A program made the translations under genes and the position numbers. From NCBI GenBank assembly GCA_002973575.1, contig PVEQ01000014.1, positions 1 through 64,000 on the forward strand: a stretch of 64,000 bases of DNA, in the 5' to 3' direction. The notes below the pieces were generated by a model that was not told the DNA's origin, searched no databases, and saw only the letters and a program-made list of their open reading frames with translations. Source of the stretch: Sediminibacterium magnilacihabitans. GTDB lineage: Bacteria; Bacteroidota; Bacteroidia; Chitinophagales; Chitinophagaceae. Shown piece after piece: positions 1 to 8,940 of the stretch (position 1 is the stretch's first letter; the number at the start of each line of letters is the position of its first letter).

Positions 1-69
1 CTTCCATGGCCATTTTACACTGGATCAACTATCTTAATGGCAGAAAAATCGCTCAAATCAAACATGCTC

Positions 70-1077
70 TCAGTTTCTAATAGCACAACACGTTAGTTCT
101 TTAAGTATCTTTTTGAAAATGCGCCTCTGAAAATTATGGTCATCTATCGCCAAACCAGTCGGAGATTCAAAAACTAGAGCTTCTTTACCCCTGCCCTCTA
201 TTAGGGGATACAAGATAGAATGTAAGTCGGAGGTTAACGGTAGATATCGCTCCTTGCCGTTCTTCGTTTCTTTTCTTATCCTTTGTGCGGAACTTGTGCT
301 TCCCAGGGAACGCGCCATTACTTCTTTTATAGCAACGGTTTTATTTGCTATATCGACATTTCCCACTCGTAGACCAATAGCTTCTGCATTTCGCACGCCT
401 GTTTTGAAGATGAAATAGATGAACGGGTAGTAATGCGAGTGCTTGAATGGTGAGTATTGGGAACAGTATGCATCTGTTCTAAAAGCTTCCAATATCCGCT
501 TTATTTCATCCTCCGCAAAAGGTTTCCGTTTAGACTGCTTGGGCTTCTTGTACCGTTTAGGGCTTATATCCTCAAGTGGATTGCACTGCCAAACTCCCGA
601 TTTCACAAGCCACTTCACAAAATCCTTCAGCATGGTGAGTCTCCTGTTATACGTTGCCCCACAGAAAGTTTCAGCATTTAATTTCAGATGAATATTAGTA
701 ACGTCGATTTTATCCCATTTTCTTAGCATATTTCGAACCGAATTGTAATTGGTATGTTTCTCACAATCCATCTGTTTATATACACGTGTCCATTCCTCGA
801 AATACTGGACAATGGTCCCCTTTTCCTGTTGTGGGTTTTGCTGTTGGAGTAACTCTTCGGGTTTCCCATTGTACTTGTTAAGTGTAGTATCGAACTGCTG
901 GTGTAAAATATCCTGCTCAATTTGAAGGGCAGTTTTCCTTGCTTCTGTGAGATTTGATCTGCTGTAATGGCGGTCAAGATTCAGGGAATACCTTTCTCCC
1001 TGATACCTCCATCTCAATCTGATCCTGCCCCTGTCGTTCAGGATGCTGATAGTTCCTTTAAGATTTTTCCGTCCCAT
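70..1077 (-). pseudogene. Truncated tyrosine recombinase (phage-type integrase)
   Basis: Site-specific recombinase of the tyrosine family, here cut short. Starting at the ATG at 1077 gives 335 residues; the open frame continues upstream into the tRNA gene, but that part is not coding-like. The N-terminus (about residues 1-70, GRKNLKG and RLRWRYQGERYSLNL) resembles the arm-type DNA-binding domain DUF3596, followed by a SAM-like core-binding domain and the start of the catalytic domain, with the first catalytic Arg in TGVRNAEAIGLR (about residue 229) and the Lys near RIRKETKNGKERY. The frame stops after KKILKEL-TCCAIRN, before the HxxR box and the nucleophilic Tyr, and I find no continuation of these motifs in the other frames down to base 1. 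It reads away from tRNA-Ala 81 bp upstream, the usual layout of an element inserted in a tRNA gene. Probably inactive. Confidence 0.82.
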
Positions 1078-1127
1078 TTCCGTCCCAATTTTTGTGAGTC
1101 GGAACGGATTGAACCCAAATGAGCATG

Positions 1128-1154
1128 AAAAAGCCCCGAAGCATCGAGGCTTTA
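1128..1154 (-). terminator. Rho-independent terminator of tRNA-Ala
   Basis: A 10-bp stem (1130-1139 with 1144-1153, one G-T wobble pair) with a 4-base loop is followed on the minus strand by a run of five T. It lies just downstream of the tRNA-Ala gene and upstream of the integrase start, so it should end the tRNA transcript. Confidence 0.75.
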
Positions 1155-1157
1155 GTG

Positions 1158-1231
<74 letters not shown>

Positions 1232-1305
1232 AATAGAGGACTGCAAATGTAGGACCTGGGAAGAAGCTGTCAAAATTTTAGTTTGCTAGATCGTTATTAC
1301 AGCAT

Positions 1306-1333
1306 AAAAAAGAGCCTTAAAAAGGGCTCTTTA
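1306..1333 (-). terminator. Bidirectional rho-independent terminator downstream of gltA
   Basis: A 10-bp stem (1309-1318 with 1323-1332, one wobble) with loop AAAA has a T run on the minus strand (from 1311 down to 1306) and a shorter T run on the plus strand. It lies about 100 bp after the citrate synthase stop codon and before the tRNA gene. Confidence 0.75.
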
Positions 1334-1429
1334 AAAACTTAACCTGCAAACTTAATTAGCACAAAAGCTAAACAGCGGCATCGCAGGGATTCACTGCAAA
1401 GCTAGAAGATGCAGTAGATACGAAAAAAT

Positions 1430-2752
1430 TTATTCCCATATCTCTCCCTTGCCTTCGAGCCAAAGCTTCACGGATTGTGTAGTAACAGATTTAGGTCTTT
1501 CGAGCGGGAATCCGAGGGCACGATCCCAGCAGAGACTGGCCAGTACGCCCAATGCACGGCTTACGGCAAACAATACGGTATAGAACTCGTATTCTACCAA
1601 TCCATAATGCACCAGTAAAGCGCCGCTATGCGCATCTACGTTGGGCCAGGGGTTTTTGATCTTACCCAGCGACTGCAGAATGGGCGGCACCGTATCGTAA
1701 ATTTTCCAAACTGTATTTACCAGTTTATCATCGGGCATGTGCTTCTTACCAAATTCCATCTGCGCAGTGAAACGCGGATCGGTCTTACGCAATACAGCAT
1801 GTCCGTAACCGGGCACTACTTTACCGGATGACAAGGTTTTACGAACGTACTCTTCTATTTGTTCTTTGGAAGGATCATCGGTACCCAACTCTTCCTGCAT
1901 CTCAAATATCCACTTGATCACTTCCTGGTTAGCCAGTCCGTGCAAGGGACCCGCGAGTCCGTTCATACCTGCGGCATAACTCAGGAAAGGATCGCTCAGC
2001 GCAGAACCCACCAGGTGTGTAGTATGTGCCGATACGTTTCCGCCCTCATGATCGGCGTGAATGGTCATATACAAACGCATCAGTTCTTTGAAGCTTTCAT
2101 CTTCAAAGCCCATCATGTGGGCCAGGTTACCGGCCCAGTCGAGCAATCCGTTCGGCTGTATATGATCGTTGTTCTTGTATTTCCTGCGATAGATATAAGC
2201 GGCGATACGCGGCAGCCTGGCAATCAGGTCCATCGCATCGTCGTAGATAGCATTCCAGTAATCTTTTTTATTGATGCCCTTGGCATATTCCTTGGCAAAA
2301 TTGCTTTCTGTTTGCAAGGCCATCACGCCCGTAACGAACATGGTCATGGGATGCGTATTGATAGGCAATGCATCAATGATATCAAATACATGATTGGGCA
2401 CATGGCTGCGGCGTTGCCACAAACTGGTGATCTCCGCGGCATCTTCTTCCGTGGGCAATTCACCCATCAACATCAGGTAAAACAATCCTTCGGGTAAGGG
2501 CTCACCGCCTTCGGGCGCTTTAGGCAATTGCTGTTGCAGTTCAGGAATGGAATACCCGCGAAAACGGATGCCTTCCTGTGCATCGAGTAAACTGGTTTCT
2601 GTAACCAGTCCGGTCATACCCCTCATTCCCTGGTAAATCTGTGCAAGTGTTACTTCGCCAATTTTCTTGCTGCCGTGTTCTTTTAATAATTCTTTGATTT
2701 CTGTGTTAGCCGCGTCCGCTGTTACCTTGAACCGCTCTTTGATCGTCCCCAT
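1430..2752 (-). CDS. gltA: Citrate synthase, eukaryotic (mitochondrial-like) type
   Basis: Condenses acetyl-CoA and oxaloacetate to citrate, the first step of the TCA cycle, in the cytoplasm. The 440-residue protein looks much closer to mitochondrial citrate synthase than to the short bacterial type I or long type II enzymes. It carries HADHEGGNVSAHT (233-244), GLAGPLHGLANQEV (265-278), GYGHAVLRKTDPR (315-327) and NPWPNVDAHSG (367-377). The catalytic triad is H271, H318 and D373, numbered almost as in the pig enzyme (274/320/375). It is full length, with no organelle-type presequence. It lies downstream of tgt and lptG on the same strand; the 134-bp leader contains an 8-bp inverted repeat. 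The symbol follows function, although the protein is not the enterobacterial GltA type. Confidence 0.96.
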   Translation of the reverse strand: MGTIKERFKVTADAANTEIKELLKEHGSKKIGEVTLAQIYQGMRGMTGLVTETSLLDAQEGIRFRGYSIPELQQQLPKAPEGGEPLPEGLFYLMLMGELPTEEDAAEITSLWQRRSHVPNHVFDIIDALPINTHPMTMFVTGVMALQTESNFAKEYAKGINKKDYWNAIYDDAMDLIARLPRIAAYIYRRKYKNNDHIQPNGLLDWAGNLAHMMGFEDESFKELMRLYMTIHADHEGGNVSAHTTHLVGSALSDPFLSYAAGMNGLAGPLHGLANQEVIKWIFEMQEELGTDDPSKEQIEEYVRKTLSSGKVVPGYGHAVLRKTDPRFTAQMEFGKKHMPDDKLVNTVWKIYDTVPPILQSLGKIKNPWPNVDAHSGALLVHYGLVEYEFYTVLFAVSRALGVLASLCWDRALGFPLERPKSVTTQSVKLWLEGKGEIWE

Positions 2753-2773
2753 GACACTTTTTTTATGAAATGT

Positions 2774-2795
2774 AACAGATTATATACAATCTGTT
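2774..2795. promoter_or_regulatory. Inverted repeat in the citrate synthase leader
   Basis: Two perfect 8-bp arms, AACAGATT (2774-2781) and AATCTGTT (2788-2795), are separated by 6 bp and end 22 bp upstream of the gltA start. The spacing suits a dimeric regulator or a small RNA hairpin. No known regulator site is recognised. Confidence 0.4.
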
Positions 2796-2886
2796 CCTGA
2801 TGTTAAAAAATGGATGGCTAAAGGTAACGCAACTTGCTATTGGTAACAAATGAATTAGGACGAATCACTTTAAATAAAGGTAAATT

Positions 2887-3978
2887 CTACTTGGGAGCCC
2901 GCTTATAAAGTCGCATAATTACAAAAACAAATATGATATTGGGTATCCAGGCCGCCAGCAAGGGAGGCAGGCTGCCCTTAGTGGAAAAGATGGTAGAAAA
3001 GCGGTCGGTGATGATGAACAGGGCAGCCGTTACAAAGCCCACCGCCAGGTGTACCCCGCTTCCACCCCTCACTTTACGGCCGCCCACAATCGCACCAATC
3101 AGGGTCAGAAGCAATACCGTTACACAGGTGGCATCGCGGCGATACCGTTCTACTTTGAGGTCGTTGAGTCCCTCAGAGCCACGCAATTCTTCCAGTTTGA
3201 TGAACCGGTCGAGGTCGGGTGTGGTCAGTTTATCTTTCGTGTATTTATCCCTGCTGAGATCGTAGGGCTTGAAATTGAATTGCATGCTTTGGTTGAAATT
3301 CATGCTCATCTGTTCTTTCAATGGCTCTACTTTACGGTCTACCAGGTACTCCAGCTTCCATTTTTTAGTAGGCGCATCCCAAATAATTCCATCGGCCCGC
3401 ATATTCTCTATCACTTTTCCATTCTTCACTTTATAAGCAAAAAAAGGCCCGCCTCTTTTACCCAGCGTATCATACGAATAAATGCCCGCATAGGTAAACG
3501 AATCTATCCGCAGGTAAATATTACTGCTGGTGCTGAGCAAAGCATTGTAAGAAGAATTGTTATCGACATACCTGGCTTCAAAAGTTCCCCTGATCTGGTT
3601 CGCGCGGGGCACTACATATCGATTGGCAAACCACAATAATACAGCCAGTATTACGCCTCCTATCCAATAAGGCCGCAGCCACCGGTTATAGCTGGTGCCG
3701 CTGGCCAGTATGGCAATGATCTCACTTTTACCCGCCATTTTGGAAGTAAAAAAGATCACTGCAAGAAATACAAACAAAGGAAACAGCAAGGCAATGATAT
3801 GCGGCACAAAGCCATAATAATAATCGGTGATGATACGCCCGGCACTCAGGTGCGACCTGTTGAAGTCTTCCGTCTTCTCACTGATATCCACCACCACGGA
3901 AATGATGGTGAAGAGAAAGATGGCGAAGAAAAAAGTGGTAAGGAATTTCTTCAGTATGTACCAGTCGAGTTTCTTCAT
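2887..3978 (-). CDS. LptF/LptG-family lipopolysaccharide export permease
   Basis: Inner-membrane subunit of the Lpt ABC transporter that extracts lipopolysaccharide and hands it to the periplasmic bridge. The 363 residues show the YjgP/YjgQ plan: three N-terminal membrane helices (about 12-30, 58-80, 105-122), a periplasmic beta-rich domain (about 130-280), then three C-terminal helices (about 283-355). The N-terminus KKLDWYILKKFLTTFFFAIFLF and the VPRANQIR segment are typical. One copy is seen here; Bacteroidota often have two or more distant members, so F versus G cannot be told. It follows tgt by 39 bp on the same strand and is probably cotranscribed with it. Confidence 0.88.
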   Translation of the reverse strand: MKKLDWYILKKFLTTFFFAIFLFTIISVVVDISEKTEDFNRSHLSAGRIITDYYYGFVPHIIALLFPLFVFLAVIFFTSKMAGKSEIIAILASGTSYNRWLRPYWIGGVILAVLLWFANRYVVPRANQIRGTFEARYVDNNSSYNALLSTSSNIYLRIDSFTYAGIYSYDTLGKRGGPFFAYKVKNGKVIENMRADGIIWDAPTKKWKLEYLVDRKVEPLKEQMSMNFNQSMQFNFKPYDLSRDKYTKDKLTTPDLDRFIKLEELRGSEGLNDLKVERYRRDATCVTVLLLTLIGAIVGGRKVRGGSGVHLAVGFVTAALFIITDRFSTIFSTKGSLPPLLAAWIPNIIFVFVIMRLYKRAPK

Positions 3979-4017
3979 TTATACAAATATACTGTTCTGC
4001 CCGGCAGCATCGCCGAA

Positions 4018-5160
4018 CTATAACCGCTGTTTAACAATCTGCACCATTTCATTTTTCCATGAAACAAAATCGCCTCCCAGGATGTGTTTGCGGGCTTCGC
4101 CCACGAGCCAGAGGTAGAACGACAGGTTCTGCAGGCTGGCCAGTTGCAAGCCCAGCAGTTCTTCCGATACGAACAGGTGCCTCAGGTAAGCTTTCGTATA
4201 ATACTGGCTCATTTCATTGGGAAGGCCGGGATCAATGGGACTGAAATCGGTGGCCCATTTTTTATTCCGGATATTCACAACGCCCTGTGTGGTAAACAGC
4301 ATGCCATTGCGTCCATTGCGCGTGGGCATCACACAATCGAAAAGATCGATCCCCCGGTGAATGCATTCCAGTATGTTCCAGGGCGTACCTACTCCCATGA
4401 GATAACGTGGTTTGTTGAAGGGCAGGCGGCTGGCACAGCTTTCGGTGAATTCATACATCATGTCTTCGGGTTCACCCACACTGAGTCCGCCTATGGCATT
4501 ACCCACCGCATTTTTCGAAGCGATATAATCACAGGAAGCATCGCGGAGGTCTTTGTAAGTGCTACCCTGTACAATGGGGAACAGGTTCTGTGTATAGCCG
4601 TATTTATCGGGTGTTTCAGCCAATCGCTGTATGCACCTGTCGAGCCAGCGATGCGTGAGTTCCATGCTTTTTTTCGCATAGTGGTATTCGCTGGGATAAG
4701 GCTGACATTCATCAAAAGCCATCATGATATCGGCGCCGATGGACCGTTGTATATCCATCACCGATTCGGGTGAGAAAAGGTGACGGCTACCGTCGATATG
4801 CGACTGGAACCATACGCCTTCTTCTTTGATCTTACGGTTACCGGCCAGTGAAAACACCTGGTAGCCGCCGCTATCGGTGAGGATGGGCCGGTCCCACCCG
4901 TTGAAACGATGCAAACCGCCCGCCGCTTCCAGCACGCCGGTGCCGGGCCGCAGGTATAAATGATAGGTATTGCCTAAGATGATCTGCGCCTGCACATCGT
5001 CTTTCAACTGTTGTTTGGTAACGGCTTTCACGCTTCCTACCGTTCCCACCGGCATGAAAATGGGGGTAATAATTTCCCCATGATCGGTACGGATCTTACC
5101 CGCCCTCGCTTCGGAGCCCGCTATTCCTGATGCCTGCAATTCAAAGGTCAACGCTGCCAT
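4018..5160 (-). CDS. tgt: tRNA-guanine(34) transglycosylase lacking the zinc ligands
   Basis: Exchanges guanine-34 of Asp, Asn, His and Tyr tRNAs for preQ1 on the way to queuosine. The ATG at 5160 gives 380 residues; the upstream TTG at 5169 is less likely because it lies on the predicted -7 box. The catalytic acid D96 (LTDSGGYQVFSL), the DECQP region (about 150-154) and the nucleophile D275 in DLFDCVMPTRNGRNG are present. The C-terminal zinc site of the family (CxCxxC plus a His) is absent: where DPxCxCYTC is expected the sequence is SPIDPGLPNEMSQYYTKAYLRHL, written here in two parts SPIDPGLPNEMS and QYYTKAYLRHL, and the His of IHNL is Gln (LQNL). The rest of the domain aligns well, so it is probably an active zinc-free variant. 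Confidence 0.95.
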   Translation of the reverse strand: MAALTFELQASGIAGSEARAGKIRTDHGEIITPIFMPVGTVGSVKAVTKQQLKDDVQAQIILGNTYHLYLRPGTGVLEAAGGLHRFNGWDRPILTDSGGYQVFSLAGNRKIKEEGVWFQSHIDGSRHLFSPESVMDIQRSIGADIMMAFDECQPYPSEYHYAKKSMELTHRWLDRCIQRLAETPDKYGYTQNLFPIVQGSTYKDLRDASCDYIASKNAVGNAIGGLSVGEPEDMMYEFTESCASRLPFNKPRYLMGVGTPWNILECIHRGIDLFDCVMPTRNGRNGMLFTTQGVVNIRNKKWATDFSPIDPGLPNEMSQYYTKAYLRHLFVSEELLGLQLASLQNLSFYLWLVGEARKHILGGDFVSWKNEMVQIVKQRL

Positions 5161-5166
5161 AGGGCG

Positions 5167-5194
5167 CAAAAATAAGTTGAAAGCTTTATTTTTG
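5167..5194. promoter_or_regulatory. Face-to-face divergent -7 boxes for tgt and the GT2 gene
   Basis: TATTTTTG on the plus strand (5187-5194) and the same box on the minus strand (plus-strand CAAAAATA, 5167-5174) both match the Bacteroidota -7 consensus TAnnTTTG. They are 12 bp apart and read away from each other. Each lies only 4-6 bp from its start codon, so the predicted transcripts would be leaderless or nearly so. No clear -33 box is visible on either side. Confidence 0.45.
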
Positions 5195-5198
5195 CCGC

Positions 5199-6323
5199 AT
5201 GACTATACCGCCGCTGACCTGGGACATTGCCTACTACCTGTTCTGTGCAGTGATCGCCATCCAGGTCTTTTACTATCTCTTCTTTTTCCGCAGACTTGCT
5301 TTTTATACCGCGCCCCAACGTTCCCTCAGCATTGAACACCCTGTGTCCGTTATTGTGTGCGCGCGTGATGAAGCGCATAACCTGGTAAAGACATTGCCGG
5401 GCATACTGGTACAGGATTATAAGACGAGCTTTGAGGTAGTGCTGGTGAACGATAATTCAACCGATGACACCAAATACCTGGTAGATGAGTTCATGAAATC
5501 GTTCAAGAACATCAATTATATACCCCTCACCCAGGAAGCCAAAATGATCAGCGGCAAGAAATTCCCTTTATCCATGGGTATCCGCAGCGCCAAATACGAG
5601 ATCGTGTTGCTTACCGATGCCGACTGTGTACCGGCCAGCGAATTCTGGATACAGCAATTGCAGGACAGCTACGATGAGCAGGTAGAGATCGTACTGGGTT
5701 ATGGAGCATATCATAAAAAACCCGGCCTGCTGAACAAACTGATCCGTTTCGAGACCTTCCATACCGCACTGCAATACCTTTCGTATGCGTTGGCAGGCAA
5801 GCCCTATATGGGTGTGGGGCGTAACCTCAGCTATAAGAAAGAAGTATTCTTACGCAATAAAGGTTTTTCTTCCATCAACCAGATACCCAGTGGTGATGAT
5901 GATCTCTTTATCAACCAGGTAGCCAATGCAACCAATACGGCGATATGCATTGATCCGGCATCGCATACATTGAGCGAACCCAAGACCACCTGGAACGACT
6001 GGATGTCGCAGAAATACCGTCATTATACTACCAGCAAATATTACAAAGGGGCACATAAAAGGTGGCTGGGATTGTATTCGCTGACCTTGTTTTTCATTTA
6101 TCCTTTATTGGCCGTTACCCTCCTTTCTCATTATTGGTGGATGGCGTTGGCGGTGTACGGGGTTCGTTTCATCATCCAGGCCATTGTGTTGTTCAAGAGT
6201 ATGAAAAAGTTAAACGAAGCCGATCTCTGGCCCTGGTTCCTCTTCATGGATATCTGGATGTTCTTCTATTATATGTTTACTTTACCTGCTATATGGAAAG
6301 CGCCCCGCAAAAACTGGAACTGA
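5199..6323 (+). CDS. Membrane-anchored family 2 glycosyltransferase
   Basis: Processive-type GT2 enzyme expected to transfer a sugar from an activated donor to a lipid or polysaccharide acceptor at the inner membrane. The 374 residues have one N-terminal membrane helix (about 10-30), a GT-A domain with ARDE (55-58), VNDNSTDDT (83-91), the metal-binding DAD (140-142), SGDDD (231-235) and a QKYRH element (271-275, the position of QxxRW in related enzymes), then three C-terminal helices (about 290-370). Donor and product cannot be deduced. It overlaps rsmG by 31 bp and diverges from tgt. Confidence 0.85.
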   Translation: MTIPPLTWDIAYYLFCAVIAIQVFYYLFFFRRLAFYTAPQRSLSIEHPVSVIVCARDEAHNLVKTLPGILVQDYKTSFEVVLVNDNSTDDTKYLVDEFMKSFKNINYIPLTQEAKMISGKKFPLSMGIRSAKYEIVLLTDADCVPASEFWIQQLQDSYDEQVEIVLGYGAYHKKPGLLNKLIRFETFHTALQYLSYALAGKPYMGVGRNLSYKKEVFLRNKGFSSINQIPSGDDDLFINQVANATNTAICIDPASHTLSEPKTTWNDWMSQKYRHYTTSKYYKGAHKRWLGLYSLTLFFIYPLLAVTLLSHYWWMALAVYGVRFIIQAIVLFKSMKKLNEADLWPWFLFMDIWMFFYYMFTLPAIWKAPRKNWN

Positions 6324-6937
6324 TCTTACAATACTTCGATGATTTCAATGAAGTGCAGTTGCAGCAACTGGCTGCACTCGAAGAATTGTATAAGGAATGG
6401 AACGCCAGGATCAATGTGATATCACGGAAGGACATCGATAGCATTTACCTGCACCATGTATTGCATTCGCTGAGCATTGCCGCTATTGCTAACTGGCAGC
6501 CGGGCACCCATGTGATCGATATCGGTTGTGGCGGCGGTTTTCCCGGCGTACCGCTGGCGATCTTTTTTCCCGAAGTAAAATTCCATTTGGTAGATAGTAT
6601 TGCCAAGAAATTAAAAGTGGTGGATGCTGTTGCTGAAGCCACAGGTATTCAAAACATCACCACACAACATACGCGTGCCGAAGAAATCAAAAACAGAAAA
6701 TTCGATTTTGCTGTTTCGCGTGCGGTAGCGCCTTTGAAAGACCTCTGGCAATGGAGTGCGCCTCTGTTGAAAAAAGGCGGCAATCAGGAAATTGCCAACG
6801 GACTCATCTGCCTCAAAGGCGGTGATCTAGCACAGGAAATCTCCGAGAGCCGTTTACGACCGCGCATGATGCCGGTGGACAAGATTTTCCCGGAAGCTTA
6901 TTTCGAAGACAAGTACATACTACACGTAGCGAAATAA
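6293..6937 (+). CDS. rsmG: 16S rRNA (guanine-527-N7)-methyltransferase
   Basis: Methylates N7 of G527 in 16S rRNA using S-adenosylmethionine. The ATG at 6293 gives 214 residues, normal for RsmG; the frame is open further upstream, but that part lies inside the glycosyltransferase gene. SAM-binding motif VIDIGCGGGFPG (74-85), VDSIAKK (100-106) and the family signature VSRAVAPL (141-148) are present. Its start overlaps the end of the upstream glycosyltransferase gene by 31 bp, so the two are translationally linked. Confidence 0.95.
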   Translation: MESAPQKLELILQYFDDFNEVQLQQLAALEELYKEWNARINVISRKDIDSIYLHHVLHSLSIAAIANWQPGTHVIDIGCGGGFPGVPLAIFFPEVKFHLVDSIAKKLKVVDAVAEATGIQNITTQHTRAEEIKNRKFDFAVSRAVAPLKDLWQWSAPLLKKGGNQEIANGLICLKGGDLAQEISESRLRPRMMPVDKIFPEAYFEDKYILHVAK

Positions 6938-6946
6938 CCCCTTCAT

Positions 6947-7026
6947 CGTCATCCCGAGCGAGCGAACGCGAGTCGAGGGATCTGCTGACAACTTCATGAG
7001 ATCCCTCGGCTACGCTCGGGATGACG
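6947..7026. repeat. REP-like compound palindrome between convergent genes
   Basis: Outer arms CGTCATCCCGAGCG (6947-6960) and CGCTCGGGATGACG (7013-7026) are perfect inverted copies of 14 bp. Inner arms CGAGGGATCT (6974-6983) and AGATCCCTCG (6999-7008) are perfect over 10 bp. It fills the gap between rsmG and the M1 peptidase gene, which converge here. The sequence resembles dispersed palindromic units found in many bacterial genomes; it may also stop transcription in both directions. Confidence 0.75.
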
Positions 7027-7034
7027 GTCGAGTA

Positions 7035-8906
7035 TTAATCGGGTATCACCAGTTTATTATTATTCCTGTTCACATCCGCCATGCGTTGAGAAGGATCTAT
7101 TTCAATGGATTTAAGGTTTTGTATATTTCCCTTGATCGTGAGCATGTACTCCGGATGTGTCCAACGCCATTCAGTATCTGTGATCACCGGCATGCGGCTC
7201 TCGGGTAATTTACTGCCGAACATCAGATCAAGCGGAATGGTATGTGCTTCCTGGGTGCCGTCTTTGTATGTGATGAGTACATCTACCGGCATGGGCATCT
7301 TCCCTAATCGGTGCAGTGTTACCTGTGTTTTGCCATCCACTATATTGATATCGCCTACTGCATAGTCGATGGTCTTGGTAGTGTAGATCCAGTATTCCTT
7401 GTACCAGTTGAGTTCAATGCCGCTTACCTGTTCGGCAACACGCATGAAATCATTGGGGTTCGGATGTTTGAAATGCCATTCTTTGTAGTAGGTCAGCAAT
7501 ATTTTATCACGCACACTATCACCTACTATATATCCCAGCTGTGAAAGGAATACAGCTCCTTTGCTATACGCAGCCGCAGCGTACGCATAATTGGTATTGT
7601 AATGATCGGCATGGGTAGAAGCCGGCTCTTCATATCCGCTTTTGGCCAGGTTGAAATAACTTTTATATGCCGCTTCGTACCAGAATCCTTCTTTGTTGCG
7701 CAGAGTCGATAATACACGGGTGCTGGAATAATCTGTAAAGCCTTCATCCATCCAGGGGTACAACGATTCATTCGTTCCCATCATCATCTGGTACCAACTA
7801 TGCATCCATTCGTGCAAAGCCGTGCCTACGCTCGCACTTTTGATGAGTGTGGCCATGGGATATTCCATACCGCCATCGCCTCCCTGGATAAATGTATAGG
7901 TCTTATAAGGATAGGCGCCGAAAGTTTTGCCCATGATGGGATAAGCCAATGCAGCCGTATCGGCCATTTTCTGCCAGCGGTCTTCCAGTGAGTCCACGGC
8001 TTTGTATACTACCCTGATGAGCGGGCCATTAACCGGTTTGCGCGTGATCATTTTGTATTGTGGATCTGCCGCCCACACAAAATCATGCACGTTATTGGCC
8101 TGCCAGTTCCAGGTAACCGTATTGCCGGTTGCCGTAACAGGCTTAACGCCGCTTGCTTCATAACCTCTTCCTATTTCATTGGCATTGAGTAAATCACCTC
8201 CGGCGGCAACAAAATAATTTTTGTCGATGGTGACGCGCACATCATAATCGCCCCACACACCATAAAATTCGCGCGCGATATACGGATTGGGGTTCCATCC
8301 CTGGTAATCGTATTCTGCCAGCTTGGGGTACCATTGGCTCATGCTGTACCGGATGCCTTCTTTGTTATCGCGACCTGAACGACGTACCTGGAGTGGCACC
8401 TGAGCTTCAAAACTCAGTTCCATTTCTGTTTTACTGCCGGGCAATATGGGTTTATTCAACTTCACTTCCAGGATGGTCTCGTGTTCTTTGGTTGTTTGCA
8501 CCACACCATTCACCTTAATAGCGGTCACTTTCTGGTAACCGATCTCATCTGGTTTCAGTTTGCTGATGCGGTCTTTTACGCGCTGGTCCCAATCGCGCCC
8601 GTCAAAGTCTTTTTTAGGTTCAGTAAGCACTGTTTTGCCCAGTTCTCTGCTGCGCACATCCATGCTGCTGTTGGGCTGAAAGGCATTCCAATACAGATGA
8701 AAGAAAAGACGTGTGAGCGTATCGGGCGAATTGTTCCAGTAATCGATCTTTTCATGACCGGTGAAGTGGTTGGTTTCCACATTCATCTGCACGCTGATAT
8801 TATATTTGATGCGTTGCTGCCAGCGGTTGGACTGGGCAATGGATGCACTTAATTGTAATACCATGAACAGCAATAATGCCGCACGAAGTAATTTCCTTTC
8901 CATCAT
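7035..8906 (-). CDS. Secreted M1-family metallopeptidase
   Basis: Zinc aminopeptidase of the gluzincin M1 family, exported by a signal peptide (residues 1 to about 25, ending ASIAQ). The start at 8906 (MMERKLLRAALLL) puts the signal peptide at the N-terminus; the frame extends 20 codons further, but those residues overlap the end of rsmI and look non-coding. The 623-residue product has the exopeptidase motif GGMEYP (about 345-350), the zinc motif HEWMH (365-369) and the third ligand Glu in WMDEGFTDY (about 388). GMEYP replaces the common GAMEN, as in other secreted Bacteroidota members. Probably digests peptides in the periplasm. It follows rsmI by 34 bp. Confidence 0.92.
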   Translation of the reverse strand: MMERKLLRAALLLFMVLQLSASIAQSNRWQQRIKYNISVQMNVETNHFTGHEKIDYWNNSPDTLTRLFFHLYWNAFQPNSSMDVRSRELGKTVLTEPKKDFDGRDWDQRVKDRISKLKPDEIGYQKVTAIKVNGVVQTTKEHETILEVKLNKPILPGSKTEMELSFEAQVPLQVRRSGRDNKEGIRYSMSQWYPKLAEYDYQGWNPNPYIAREFYGVWGDYDVRVTIDKNYFVAAGGDLLNANEIGRGYEASGVKPVTATGNTVTWNWQANNVHDFVWAADPQYKMITRKPVNGPLIRVVYKAVDSLEDRWQKMADTAALAYPIMGKTFGAYPYKTYTFIQGGDGGMEYPMATLIKSASVGTALHEWMHSWYQMMMGTNESLYPWMDEGFTDYSSTRVLSTLRNKEGFWYEAAYKSYFNLAKSGYEEPASTHADHYNTNYAYAAAAYSKGAVFLSQLGYIVGDSVRDKILLTYYKEWHFKHPNPNDFMRVAEQVSGIELNWYKEYWIYTTKTIDYAVGDINIVDGKTQVTLHRLGKMPMPVDVLITYKDGTQEAHTIPLDLMFGSKLPESRMPVITDTEWRWTHPEYMLTIKGNIQNLKSIEIDPSQRMADVNRNNNKLVIPD

Positions 8907-8940
8907 CGGTTGATCTTTTGGGAGGGTAAATGTAGGCCTT

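Noticed and set aside
1..69. Continuation of the integrase in another frame
   Set aside because: The other two frames were translated by hand (one gives a short LLETESMFDLSDFSAIKIVDPV-like tail) and contain no HxxR or Tyr motif.
1859..2497. 212-residue open frame on the plus strand inside the citrate synthase gene
   Set aside because: It is antisense to a clearly conserved gene and has no recognisable domain; a mirror of codon bias in the real gene.
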